IMG/VR virus record: IMGVR_UViG_3300042540_000300
Coordinates: 1 to 60,680 of that record
DNA from: a virus
Strand: one strand, 5' to 3'
Length of the DNA: 60,680 nucleotides
This document shows positions 1 through 6,306 of this stretch, one piece after another. How positions within the stretch are numbered: position 1 is the first letter of the stretch; each line of letters starts with the position of its first letter. The notes beneath the pieces are model-generated. The model was not told the origin of the DNA. It was given only the letters and a program-made list of their open reading frames with translations, and ran no database searches. The position numbers and the translations under genes were made by a program.

Positions 1-1
1 T

Positions 2-871
2 GAGTCTATTTACTTTGGTGCTAAATTCTTTGAGTGCATGTTGGCCGACAAGTATGATCCGAAGAAGCATAACAAGTTCCCGTATTTCTCACAGCCGAAA
101 CTTGATGGTGTTCGCTGCCTTATCTCTAAAGATGGTATGCAGTCACGCAATGGCAAGCCGATTGTTTCTTGTCCTCATATTCTTGAGGCACTTGATCCGC
201 TCTTTCAGGCATTTCCTGATGCCGTGTTAGATGGTGAACTGTATAACCATGAACTAAGAGACAACTTCGAAAAGATTATCTCGCTTGTTCGTAAGACTAA
301 GCCTGAAACAAAAGACTATATCGAAGCCTCAAAGTTGGTTCAGTATCATGTGTATGATGTGATTATGGATGGTCCGTTCATTGATCGGCTTTCCTTTATC
401 AATAGTCATATTAGCCGAGGCAACTCTTTTGGTAATCGTTATTATCCGATTGTTCAGGCTGTAAAGACCTCCAATATTCAGGATGAACATGACATTGAAA
501 TGATGCTCGGCGAATATCTTGAAAGTGGATATGAAGGTCAAATGCTTCGTGTTATCGACTCATCTTATGAAGGTAAGCGTTCTAAGAACCTTATCAAGCA
601 TAAGGAATTTGAGGACGATGAATTTGAAATCGTCTCTATGGAAGAAGGTAAAGGTAACTGGGCCGATGCTGTAAAGCGGATTGAAATCCGTTTGAAAGAC
701 GGAACCACACAGTTTGCGGGAGTGCGAGGCTCGTTTGACACGTTGCATGACCTGTTGTATAATGATTATGGATATACAAGCGTAACGATACGGTATCAGA
801 ATAAGACTGATGACGGTAAACTCCGTTTCCCTGTTGTCGTGGCATTTTGGAAAGGTGATAGAGACCTATGA
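2..871 (+). CDS. 30: ATP-dependent DNA ligase, 5'-truncated by the window edge
   Basis: Seals nicks in duplex DNA through an enzyme-AMP intermediate; in T4-like phages it joins Okazaki fragments. The frame is open back to base 2, so the first ATG at 38 is probably internal and the true start lies outside the window. The nucleotidyltransferase motif I is visible as PKLDGVR, with the adenylated Lys at bases 98-100. Motif III appears as DGELY, motif IV as YEGQMLR and motif V as LIKHKEF, followed by an OB-fold-like end. At least 289 residues are present, the size of the smaller phage ligases rather than of T4 gp30. The last codon overlaps the next gene by four bases (ATGA). Family assignment is firm; orthology to T4 gene 30 is inferred. 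Confidence 0.9.
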   Translation, partial: ESIYFGAKFFECMLADKYDPKKHNKFPYFSQPKLDGVRCLISKDGMQSRNGKPIVSCPHILEALDPLFQAFPDAVLDGELYNHELRDNFEKIISLVRKTKPETKDYIEASKLVQYHVYDVIMDGPFIDRLSFINSHISRGNSFGNRYYPIVQAVKTSNIQDEHDIEMMLGEYLESGYEGQMLRVIDSSYEGKRSKNLIKHKEFEDDEFEIVSMEEGKGNWADAVKRIEIRLKDGTTQFAGVRGSFDTLHDLLYNDYGYTSVTIRYQNKTDDGKLRFPVVVAFWKGDRDL

Positions 872-1434
872 ACCTGTTTTATATTGACCCTGATCCTCAA
901 AAGTGTGCCGAGTGGTCCGTTGACTCGCATTGTGTCAAGATGATCCTCGAAGCGGCGCAGTTGCTATCTACCGCACACCGTATCCTCGATGGTACACCAA
1001 TCATCGAGGAGCGGACTCTTGCGTCTGGTAAGGTGCGTAACCATACCAGATATGAATTTCCATCTGTGAATGATATGCGTAACACTATGCTGTATAAGGC
1101 TACACATATCAATCATCCTTGTGCTATCTGGTGCCGTGATAATAGTCATAACTATGCCTGGACCTGGCAGTATCTCAAAGAACATTGTGACGAATATACC
1201 CACCGCTATGGTAAAATCCATAAAGTTGAGTCATCTGGCCTGCTTGATATGCTAGAGGTTCTTCCAGGAAAAATTATACATACTGACTATATGACTCCAC
1301 CTCCAAGTGCCATGGATCCTAAATATATCATATCACAGTTTCCGATGGAGAACTATCGAAACTATTATAAGTATGGCAAGGCACATCTTCACAAGTGGAA
1401 GAACCGTAAGCCTCCTGAGTGGATTACAGGATGA
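868..1434 (+). CDS. Conserved phage protein of the MNxFYxD type, function unassigned
   Basis: 188 residues. The N-terminus (NLFYIDPDP) and the internal HCVKMILEAAQLLSTAHR segment belong to a protein family I recognise as common in marine and rhizobial T4-like phages, usually left hypothetical. It is rich in His, Trp and Tyr (KATHINHPCAIW, RNYYKYGKAH), which suggests a metal- or nucleic-acid-binding enzyme, but no catalytic motif is certain. The start overlaps the ligase stop by four bases and the stop overlaps the next gene by four, so it is translationally coupled in the ligase operon. A DNA repair role would fit the context but is only a guess. Confidence 0.75.
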   Translation: MNLFYIDPDPQKCAEWSVDSHCVKMILEAAQLLSTAHRILDGTPIIEERTLASGKVRNHTRYEFPSVNDMRNTMLYKATHINHPCAIWCRDNSHNYAWTWQYLKEHCDEYTHRYGKIHKVESSGLLDMLEVLPGKIIHTDYMTPPPSAMDPKYIISQFPMENYRNYYKYGKAHLHKWKNRKPPEWITG

Positions 1435-1982
1435 TAGAAACAATAAGAACGTTATCAACGGGTGAAAATATATTCATCTATGATAACGTTTTTGAAGATT
1501 ATGAGATTTTCAAATTCCAGAGTTTCGTAGAAACCTCATACTATAAAGTAGGGTCAGTCTCTTTCACCGTCTTGCAGATGGAAAGAGACAGTTTTCTAAG
1601 GTGTCAATTCTCAAATGAAGATTTGGATAACTTTGGCCTATTCAATAGCACCAATATCTTACCTCTCCAAAAACATTTCACCACATTGAAAAACTCATGG
1701 GTTGTTCTATCAACTCATATGTCGCAATATCATTTTCATTCTGATGATATGAAGTATGATGGTAAGAGTAGAAAGACCCTATTATATTATGTGAACAATA
1801 AATGGGATAAAGATTGGGGCGGAGAAACATTATTCTGTAATTCTAAAGGTGAAGTCGAAATGGCCGTAGAGTTTAGACCTAATCGAATAGTGGTATTTGA
1901 TAATAGTCTAATGCATAAGCCAGCACCAATTTCTTTATCATCTTATCCATATAGATATTGTTTTGTAGCACAATTCAACTAA
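1431..1982 (+). CDS. 2OG-Fe(II) oxygenase superfamily protein (first of five)
   Basis: 183 residues using the ATG at 1431, which overlaps the upstream stop as ATGA; an in-frame GTG at 1419 is less likely. The double-stranded beta-helix iron site reads H103-S-D105 (YHFHSD), with the distal His at 162 (LMHKPAP) and a 2-oxoglutarate-binding Arg at 175 (YPYRYCF). The WGGETLF segment between them is typical of prolyl-hydroxylase-like members. Substrate cannot be told: protein side chains, nucleic acid bases or small molecules are all known for the superfamily. The gene looks more AT-rich than the ligase and PhoH genes around it, suggesting a later acquisition. Confidence 0.85.
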   Translation: MIETIRTLSTGENIFIYDNVFEDYEIFKFQSFVETSYYKVGSVSFTVLQMERDSFLRCQFSNEDLDNFGLFNSTNILPLQKHFTTLKNSWVVLSTHMSQYHFHSDDMKYDGKSRKTLLYYVNNKWDKDWGGETLFCNSKGEVEMAVEFRPNRIVVFDNSLMHKPAPISLSSYPYRYCFVAQFN

Positions 1983-1994
1983 ATAGGATTTATA

Positions 1995-2189
1995 ATGCCA
2001 ACATATTCGTTTCGTGATAAACAAACCGGAGAGACATTCGATGTATTCATGTCCATCTCCGAACTGGATGAATTTTTAGAGAATCATCCAGAACTTGAGA
2101 AACTACTATCAGCACCACATTTTCTAGGTGCTAATATGAATGGTGGGATCAAGAATAACAAAGCATATGACCCAAAGGATAATGCATAA
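1995..2189 (+). CDS. Small MPTY-type phage protein, paralogue 1
   Basis: 64 residues. It begins MPTYSFRDKQTGE and continues with an acidic helix (SISELDEFLENHPELEKLL). This layout resembles FmdB-type zinc-ribbon proteins of phages, but the Cys pairs that would bind zinc are absent. The next gene has the same layout, so the two look like a tandem duplication. An AGGA ribosome-binding site lies 7 bases upstream of the ATG. The stop overlaps the next ATG by one base (TAATG). Function unknown. Confidence 0.7.
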   Translation: MPTYSFRDKQTGETFDVFMSISELDEFLENHPELEKLLSAPHFLGANMNGGIKNNKAYDPKDNA

Positions 2190-2452
2190 TGCCTAATTAT
2201 ACATGGATGAATAAAGAGACAGGTGAAGAACACACCAATACCATGACCATTGCAGAACGTGATGAATACGAGAAGAATAATCCACATTTATCACAGGTCC
2301 TCCGTAACTTTACAATGGTGGATCCTGTAAACGTCGGTATCACCAAACCTCCAGCAGATTTTCAAAAGTATGTTCTAGGCCGTATCAAGTCGGCGGTACC
2401 ACAAGCCGATGCGGTTGCGAGTAAACGCTGGGACATTCCCAAGGAGATATAA
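2189..2452 (+). CDS. Small MPNY-type phage protein, paralogue 2
   Basis: 87 residues. It shares with the preceding gene the opening MPxY, a TGE turn and a DEYEKNNPHLSQVL helix, but has an added C-terminal tail of about 35 residues (FQKYVLGRIKSAVP). No zinc-binding Cys is present. It is translationally coupled to the upstream gene by a one-base overlap and is followed within about 30 bases by an intrinsic terminator, so it closes the operon that starts with the ligase. Function unknown. Confidence 0.7.
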   Translation: MPNYTWMNKETGEEHTNTMTIAERDEYEKNNPHLSQVLRNFTMVDPVNVGITKPPADFQKYVLGRIKSAVPQADAVASKRWDIPKEI

Positions 2453-2483
2453 TCTGTCAGAAAATCCTCCATCTAAAAAGTTT

Positions 2484-2520
2484 AGAGGTCGTGCCCGTAA
2501 AAAGGCATCGACCTCTTTTT
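2484..2520 (+). terminator. Intrinsic terminator after the ligase operon
   Basis: A 12-base arm (AGAGGTCGTGCC, 2484-2495) pairs with 2504-2516 with one bulged T, leaves an 8-base loop, and is followed directly by a run of five T (2516-2520). It separates the ligase operon from phoH. Because of it, the long in-frame extension of phoH back to 2409 is not believed to be translated. Confidence 0.85.
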
Positions 2521-2561
2521 GTTATGAGACAGTGAATAACAGTAACGATAAAGGTAAATAT

Positions 2562-3278
2562 ATGTCTCGTAAATCCAGAAGAAACAATAACCAACAGCAC
2601 CATGGTGAAAACCATGCCGAGAAAAACCATTTTGAACTCAGACACATTCAACCTCTAACAGTCAATCAACAGAATGTCTTTGATGCTTATTATGCTGGTA
2701 AAAATCTCATGCTACATGGTTATGCAGGAACTGGTAAAACGTTTCTGTCAACATATCTTGCTCTAAAGGAGGTTTTAGAAAACGACATATATAAAAAGGT
2801 TGTTATCATCCGTTCGGTCGTACCGTCTCGTGATATGGGTTTCTTGCCCGGAACAGAGAAACAAAAAGCGGAAGTTTATGAACAACCTTACCAAGAGATT
2901 TGTGACGACCTATTCGGTCGTGGTGATGGTTATAAGATTTTGAAGATAAAGAACCTCGTTGAATTTACTACCACCTCCTTCTTGCGTGGTATGACCTTCA
3001 ATGACTCAATCATCATTGTTGACGAGTGCGAAAACATGACATTCTCCGAAATTGATACCGTTATGACCCGTATTGGTAATAACTCAAAGATTATATTCTC
3101 CGGAGATTATCGTCAGACTGATTTGCACAAACCACATGACAAGACTGGTATCAAAGAATTGATGGCCATTACTCGCCGTATGCCATCATTCGACCATATT
3201 GAATTTGCAATTGAGGATATTGTCCGTTCTGGTGTTGTCAAGGAATATATTATTCAGAAAACGGAAATGGGACTATAA
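2562..3278 (+). CDS. phoH: PhoH-like P-loop ATPase
   Basis: 238 residues from the ATG at 2562, which follows AAAGGT; the frame is open further upstream but that part lies over the terminator. Walker A is GYAGTGKT (residues 53-60) and Walker B is IIIVDECEN (near 151-157), with the PhoH-typical EFTTTSFLRG segment before it and SGDYRQTDL after it. PhoH proteins are cytoplasmic ATPases with predicted RNA helicase or nuclease-associated roles. They are frequent in marine and rhizobial phages, where their benefit is unsettled. The first 25 residues are basic and His/Asn-rich. A hairpin with an overlapping promoter follows the stop. Confidence 0.9.
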   Translation: MSRKSRRNNNQQHHGENHAEKNHFELRHIQPLTVNQQNVFDAYYAGKNLMLHGYAGTGKTFLSTYLALKEVLENDIYKKVVIIRSVVPSRDMGFLPGTEKQKAEVYEQPYQEICDDLFGRGDGYKILKIKNLVEFTTTSFLRGMTFNDSIIIVDECENMTFSEIDTVMTRIGNNSKIIFSGDYRQTDLHKPHDKTGIKELMAITRRMPSFDHIEFAIEDIVRSGVVKEYIIQKTEMGL

Positions 3279-3285
3279 AGGTATC

Positions 3286-3324
3286 GGGCCGAGGGTTGAC
3301 TTCCTCGGCCCTTTACTATATAAT
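3286..3324 (+). promoter_or_regulatory. Overlapping terminator hairpin and sigma70-type promoter
   Basis: A 9-bp perfect stem GGGCCGAGG (3286-3294) / CCTCGGCCC (3303-3311) is followed by TTTA and would end phoH transcription. The loop of the same hairpin contains a -35 box TTGACT (3296-3301). Exactly 17 bases later is TATAAT (3319-3324). The site therefore reads both as a terminator and as a near-consensus host promoter for the gene starting at 3345. Confidence 0.75.
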
Positions 3325-3344
3325 AATAGAATAGGAGTTATATT

Positions 3345-3617
3345 ATGGCCGGTTCTGTGGAAGATGAAATCAATGCTCTCGTGGATGCTCTCAATAAGAG
3401 CGAATACACTAAGGAAGAATCCAACCTTATCCTAAACCAATATATCAATGCTGTTATCCGTAATGGTGTTCAAGATGTCATGCGATATCCAATCGCTATG
3501 ACCACAATGGATTTTACCAAACGTGTCAAGGCACACGAATGGAAATTTGCTCGTGGTTTCTTTGGTAACTGGGCAAAACATGCCATTGAAGAAAAAGACC
3601 AGGACGTGGGTTGCTGA
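3345..3617 (+). CDS. Small conserved phage protein, unknown function
   Basis: 90 residues, first gene behind the 3296 promoter. AGGAG lies upstream of the ATG at a normal distance. The sequence is predominantly helical (VEDEINALVDALNKSEYTKE) with a Trp-rich C-terminal part (EWKFARGFFGNWAKHAI). No motif identifies a function. Its position as first gene after a strong host-type promoter suggests early expression. The stop overlaps the next ATG by one base (TGATG). Confidence 0.7.
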   Translation: MAGSVEDEINALVDALNKSEYTKEESNLILNQYINAVIRNGVQDVMRYPIAMTTMDFTKRVKAHEWKFARGFFGNWAKHAIEEKDQDVGC

Positions 3618-4114
3618 TGGAACAGATTATAGCATGGAAAAACTTTCTAACAGACGATGAAAGAAATGGACTTATTATGGAATGTAATAAGTATAATTGG
3701 TCGTTGGAAGGATATAGTCAATCAACACCTGAAACCAGAACATTCTGGTTCAAAGACCTAATGAAATCTATTAGAATAAAAAACCTCTTTTCGTATAAAA
3801 TAGAGGAGTTTCTTGCTAAAAAGATAGAAATTTCTCGTGTTTATGCTAATGGACAAGCACACGGTCAATGCGGCATGTTTCATCAAGATATACCTGGTTG
3901 TGAATACTCTTTGGTATATTATATACACGAAAATTGGAAACCCGAATATGGAGGCCATCTTATGATAAAGAATGGTGATAATATTGAATCTTATTGGCCA
4001 GAATCTAATTCTGCAATTCTTTTTAGATCGGATCTATGGCATTGTCCATTGGAACCAACCGTATATTGTAAGACGCAACGGGAAAGTATTGCGTTCAAGT
4101 TTAGTTTATTGTGA
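3617..4114 (+). CDS. 2OG-Fe(II) oxygenase superfamily protein (second of five)
   Basis: 165 residues from the ATG at 3617, which shares one base with the preceding stop; a TTG at 3611 is also in frame. The iron ligands read H89-Q-D91 (MFHQDIPG) and H142 (LWHCPLEP), and the 2OG-anchoring Arg is R155 (TQRESIAF). YGGHLMI sits where the conserved GGxL strand of this fold is expected. The gene is AT-rich and lies between a small early gene and a nuclease gene. Substrate unknown. Confidence 0.83.
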   Translation: MEQIIAWKNFLTDDERNGLIMECNKYNWSLEGYSQSTPETRTFWFKDLMKSIRIKNLFSYKIEEFLAKKIEISRVYANGQAHGQCGMFHQDIPGCEYSLVYYIHENWKPEYGGHLMIKNGDNIESYWPESNSAILFRSDLWHCPLEPTVYCKTQRESIAFKFSLL

Positions 4115-4785
4115 AAACATTTACCCATATAAACACAGATACATTATGCACACTTGAAAGACAGGAACACAATGGAAAACGATACTACGTTTCACCAAAC
4201 GGTACTAAACTCCCGTCGGTTACTACTTTTCTATCTCATTTCAAAGGAGACAGCATACAGAAGTGGCGCAAAAAAGTCGGGGAAGAAGAAGCGAACAAAA
4301 TCTCGGCACGAGCAAGCCGCAGAGGTACAAAATTCCATTCTCTTATGGAATCTTATCTCTCTAATCAGACAGGATTCCTCACAGAAGAAGATGTAATGCC
4401 AGACATGCAACATGCATTTCTGGATATCCGCCCTACTATTGACAGGATTGATAATGTTCACTATCTGGAAACTATGCTCTATTCAGAGACAGTTGGTCTC
4501 GCTGGCCAAGTGGACTGTATTGCCGAGTTTGATGGCGTCCCTTCTATTATTGACTTCAAAACTTCTCTGAAACCAAAGAAAGAGGAGTGGATTCTAAATT
4601 ACTTTGAACAATGTACCTGTTATTCCTTGATGTATGAAGAAATGACAGGTATTCAGTGTAAGCAAATCGTGGTTTTGATCTCGGTCGACCATGAACCACC
4701 TCAGGTGTTTGTCAAGAACCGCAGAGATTATATACCAGAGTTGGCACGAAAAATAAGGCAATTCAGGGATGAAACAGGCTACTAA
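4111..4785 (+). CDS. PD-(D/E)XK nuclease (RecB/Cas4/MGME1-like exonuclease)
   Basis: 224 residues, starting at a GTG that overlaps the upstream stop by four bases. The nuclease core is visible as RRGTKFH (His76), GQVD (Asp135), the signature IIDFKT (Asp148, Lys150) and a following Q-x3-Y helix (FEQCTCYSLMY). These are the hallmarks of RecB-type exonucleases that process single-stranded ends. It likely takes part in recombination or end-processing, alongside the ligase, gp59 and gp32 genes of this region. The next gene overlaps by 17 bases. Confidence 0.85.
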   Translation: MKTFTHINTDTLCTLERQEHNGKRYYVSPNGTKLPSVTTFLSHFKGDSIQKWRKKVGEEEANKISARASRRGTKFHSLMESYLSNQTGFLTEEDVMPDMQHAFLDIRPTIDRIDNVHYLETMLYSETVGLAGQVDCIAEFDGVPSIIDFKTSLKPKKEEWILNYFEQCTCYSLMYEEMTGIQCKQIVVLISVDHEPPQVFVKNRRDYIPELARKIRQFRDETGY

Positions 4786-4972
4786 AACTTGCTATATATC
4801 GGATGACAACTATGTGGCATGTGCTGCTACCGAAGATGGTCGCTTTGCCTATCTTGAAAATGATCCTGCTGGTATCAAACTATTACAGATTGTTGATACA
4901 CTGGCAGAAGGTAAAGAATTGGTATTGGACTACGAATTAGCAATGAAAGAGTTTTGGGAGGTATTCAAATGA
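4769..4972 (+). CDS. Small hypothetical protein
   Basis: 67 residues, overlapping the nuclease gene by 17 bases and the lipoprotein gene by four. It shows a short beta-rich N-terminal half (CYISDDNYVACAATEDGRFAY) and an acidic helical C-terminal half. No recognised domain. Tight packing in the operon supports it being a real gene. Confidence 0.6.
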   Translation: MKQATKTCYISDDNYVACAATEDGRFAYLENDPAGIKLLQIVDTLAEGKELVLDYELAMKEFWEVFK

Positions 4973-5097
4973 AAAAGTTTTATCTAATCGCCTTGGTGTT
5001 TCTTAGTCTTGGTATCGCTGGTTGTAATAGTGTCGGTGACAATGCTAAGTTCCTCGAATGTCTCGCCAGAGACCGAACGTCAAATCCGTGCAATTAA
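4969..5097 (+). CDS. Very small predicted lipoprotein
   Basis: 42 residues, translationally coupled to the preceding gene (ATGA). It begins MKKFYLIALVFLSLGIAGC, a complete lipoprotein signal: two Lys, a hydrophobic stretch and the lipobox GIAGC with the lipidated Cys at 19. The mature part has only 24 residues with two more Cys. Small phage lipoproteins include outer-membrane spanins (Rz1) and superinfection-exclusion proteins; the sequence does not decide between them. No obvious inner-membrane spanin partner lies next to it. Confidence 0.7.
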   Translation: MKKFYLIALVFLSLGIAGCNSVGDNAKFLECLARDRTSNPCN

Positions 5098-5158
5098 AGA
5101 AGAAAAGGTAACTGGTCCTTGGATTGAGGAGTTTGAGAATGAAATACATACGGAATAA
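5042..5158 (+). CDS. Possible small protein overlapping the lipoprotein gene
   Basis: A 38-residue frame (begins MLSSSNVSPETERQ) overlaps the 3' half of the lipoprotein gene in another frame and ends two bases before the next ATG. Otherwise 5098-5160 would be a gap in a tightly packed operon. It is acidic and helical with no recognised motif. The frame is open upstream to 4988, where it would be hydrophobic, but no ATG lies there. Reality is uncertain. Confidence 0.35.
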   Translation: MLSSSNVSPETERQIRAIKEEKVTGPWIEEFENEIHTE

Positions 5159-5160
5159 TA

Positions 5161-5763
5161 ATGTTACGAGAACACTTTATAAATCAGTTTGATAACTTTA
5201 TATGTGGATGGTATATTAGCAAACAAGTTTGCGACCTTATGATAGATTATCATAAGAATACCTCCAATAAATGGCAAGGTCTTTCTGGAGAATATGCAAT
5301 TGTTAATAAGTCTATGAAAGACAGTATAGATTGCAAATTGGAAGATCCTACCATATCTAAAATCTATAATGATGAATTACAAAAGTGTATTGATTTGTAT
5401 ATTGAAAAATATCCTTATTGTAATTGTTCCGACCCTTGGAAAACAGTAGAAACTGGAAATTTACAATATTATCCTCCAGGCGGAGGTTATCACGGATGGC
5501 ATTCCGAAAGGGCTTGTTATAGTCGTCCTATGAGTTCAAGACATTTGGTTTTTATTACATATCTTAATGATGTTACGGATCAAGGCGAAACAGGATTTTA
5601 TCACCAAAAAATAAAAATTAGACCAGAAAAAGGATTGACCATAATCTGGCCTGCTGATTGGACATTTACCCATAGAGGTATTACTTCACCAACTCAGGAA
5701 AAGTATATCTATACCGGGTGGTTCAGTTATTATAATGATAATGCTATTGACAATCTGACATAA
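5161..5763 (+). CDS. 2OG-Fe(II) oxygenase superfamily protein (third of five)
   Basis: 200 residues. The iron site is of the HxE type: H114-S-E116 (YHGWHSERACY), distal His at 171 (FTHRGITSP). A Lys (181, QEKYIYTGW) sits in the 2OG-binding position, as in a phage-specific branch I recognise from marine T4-like phages. A QGETGFY segment fills the usual GGET place. Codon usage is AT-rich. The 3' end overlaps the -35 box of the tmRNA promoter, so the promoter is embedded in the coding sequence. Substrate unknown. Confidence 0.83.
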   Translation: MLREHFINQFDNFICGWYISKQVCDLMIDYHKNTSNKWQGLSGEYAIVNKSMKDSIDCKLEDPTISKIYNDELQKCIDLYIEKYPYCNCSDPWKTVETGNLQYYPPGGGYHGWHSERACYSRPMSSRHLVFITYLNDVTDQGETGFYHQKIKIRPEKGLTIIWPADWTFTHRGITSPTQEKYIYTGWFSYYNDNAIDNLT

Positions 5764-5777
5764 ATGTGCTATAAATA
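5747..5777 (+). promoter_or_regulatory. Dual promoter for the tmRNA (sigma70-like plus T4-late box)
   Basis: TTGACA (5747-5752) is followed after exactly 17 bases by TATAAATA (5770-5777). The first six bases serve as a -10 box (TATAAA), while the whole octamer equals the T4 late-promoter consensus. Both readings predict a start near 5782-5783, just ahead of the tmRNA acceptor piece. Confidence 0.75.
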
Positions 5778-5780
5778 CCA

Positions 5781-6083
5781 TGCTTAGATCGTTGAGAGAC
5801 GGAATATAGGCTTCTTGGACGTGGGGGCAGTTCCCACCGCCTCCACCATAAACAGAGGAACAGGACGCTGGCTCTATGAAGTGAGATATCGGATTGATCA
5901 CCGAGAAGGCATGGAGAGTCCTCTGTTTATGATGGGGGCGATTCAGGTTCGACAGGATTCAGTAAGGTCGTAAGGAGATCGAAAGCAAATCGTAAATGCA
6001 AACGATAACAATGCATATGAGGCTTTCGCTCTAGCAGCGTAACCCTTTGGGTATGGGCTCCACCTCGAAACAGAACGGGCCCG
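5781..6083 (+). ncRNA. ssrA: Circularly permuted (two-piece) tmRNA
   Basis: tmRNA rescues stalled ribosomes and adds a degradation tag. Here the gene is permuted: the acceptor piece comes first, ending in encoded CCA at 5846-5848, and the coding piece starts at 5934. The seven-base acceptor stem 5838-5844 / 5934-5940 pairs completely, with a G.U at the third pair and discriminator A5845, the identity elements for alanyl-tRNA synthetase. The D-like region follows (GGTTCGACAGGATTC). The tag frame 5998-6042 reads ANDNNAYEAFALAA then TAA. A 12-bp inverted repeat (5848-5859 / 5919-5930) closes the intervening segment. A hairpin 6055-6082 ends the coding piece. TGCTT (5781-5785) and AAGCA (5983-5987) may join the two pieces. 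The T-loop (5826-5832, GGCAGTT) is not canonical. Exact mature ends are inferred. Confidence 0.93.
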
Positions 6084-6105
6084 CTTATCATGAAAGGATT
6101 ATATT

Positions 6106-6300
6106 ATGAGTGAGAAAGACAAATACACTGGTATGCGTGAGTTTAACTTCGCACTATCCACCAATGTCTATATCTGTGCCTTTGCAGGTTTGTTTCTTGG
6201 TGCTATTCTAGGATACTGGGCTACAGGAGTAATCGAAATCACTATCGCCTCTGCTATCACAATCTCTATCCTCTCTGGCATCTTTGGAATGTTTGTGTAA
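6106..6300 (+). CDS. Small two-helix membrane protein
   Basis: 64 residues. A short charged N-terminus (MSEKDKYTGMREF) is followed by two hydrophobic segments, roughly residues 21-40 (VYICAFAGLFLGAILGYW) and 43-63 (EITIASAITISILSGIFGMF), separated by a tight turn. An AAAGGA site precedes the ATG. It sits directly after the tmRNA coding piece. A holin or membrane-targeting role is possible, but nothing in the sequence proves it. Confidence 0.7.
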   Translation: MSEKDKYTGMREFNFALSTNVYICAFAGLFLGAILGYWATGVIEITIASAITISILSGIFGMFV

Positions 6301-6306
6301 TATTCC

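Noticed and set aside
1979-1986. Late promoter CTAAATAG before the gene at 1995
   Set aside because: The predicted start would leave a 4-base leader and cut off the AGGA site that overlaps the box. The match may just be stop codon plus ribosome-binding site.
2409-2561. N-terminal extension of PhoH back to 2409
   Set aside because: The extension crosses an intrinsic terminator and overlaps the preceding gene; the ATG at 2562 with AAAGGT fits better.
5800-5848. Free-standing tRNA gene ending in CCA
   Set aside because: Only a T-arm and acceptor half are present; the partner half is the tmRNA coding piece at 5934, so it belongs to the permuted tmRNA.
6054-6090. Intrinsic terminator after the tmRNA
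   Set aside because: The stem 6055-6082 exists but is followed by GCTTATCATG with no T-run; it is more likely part of the coding piece structure.
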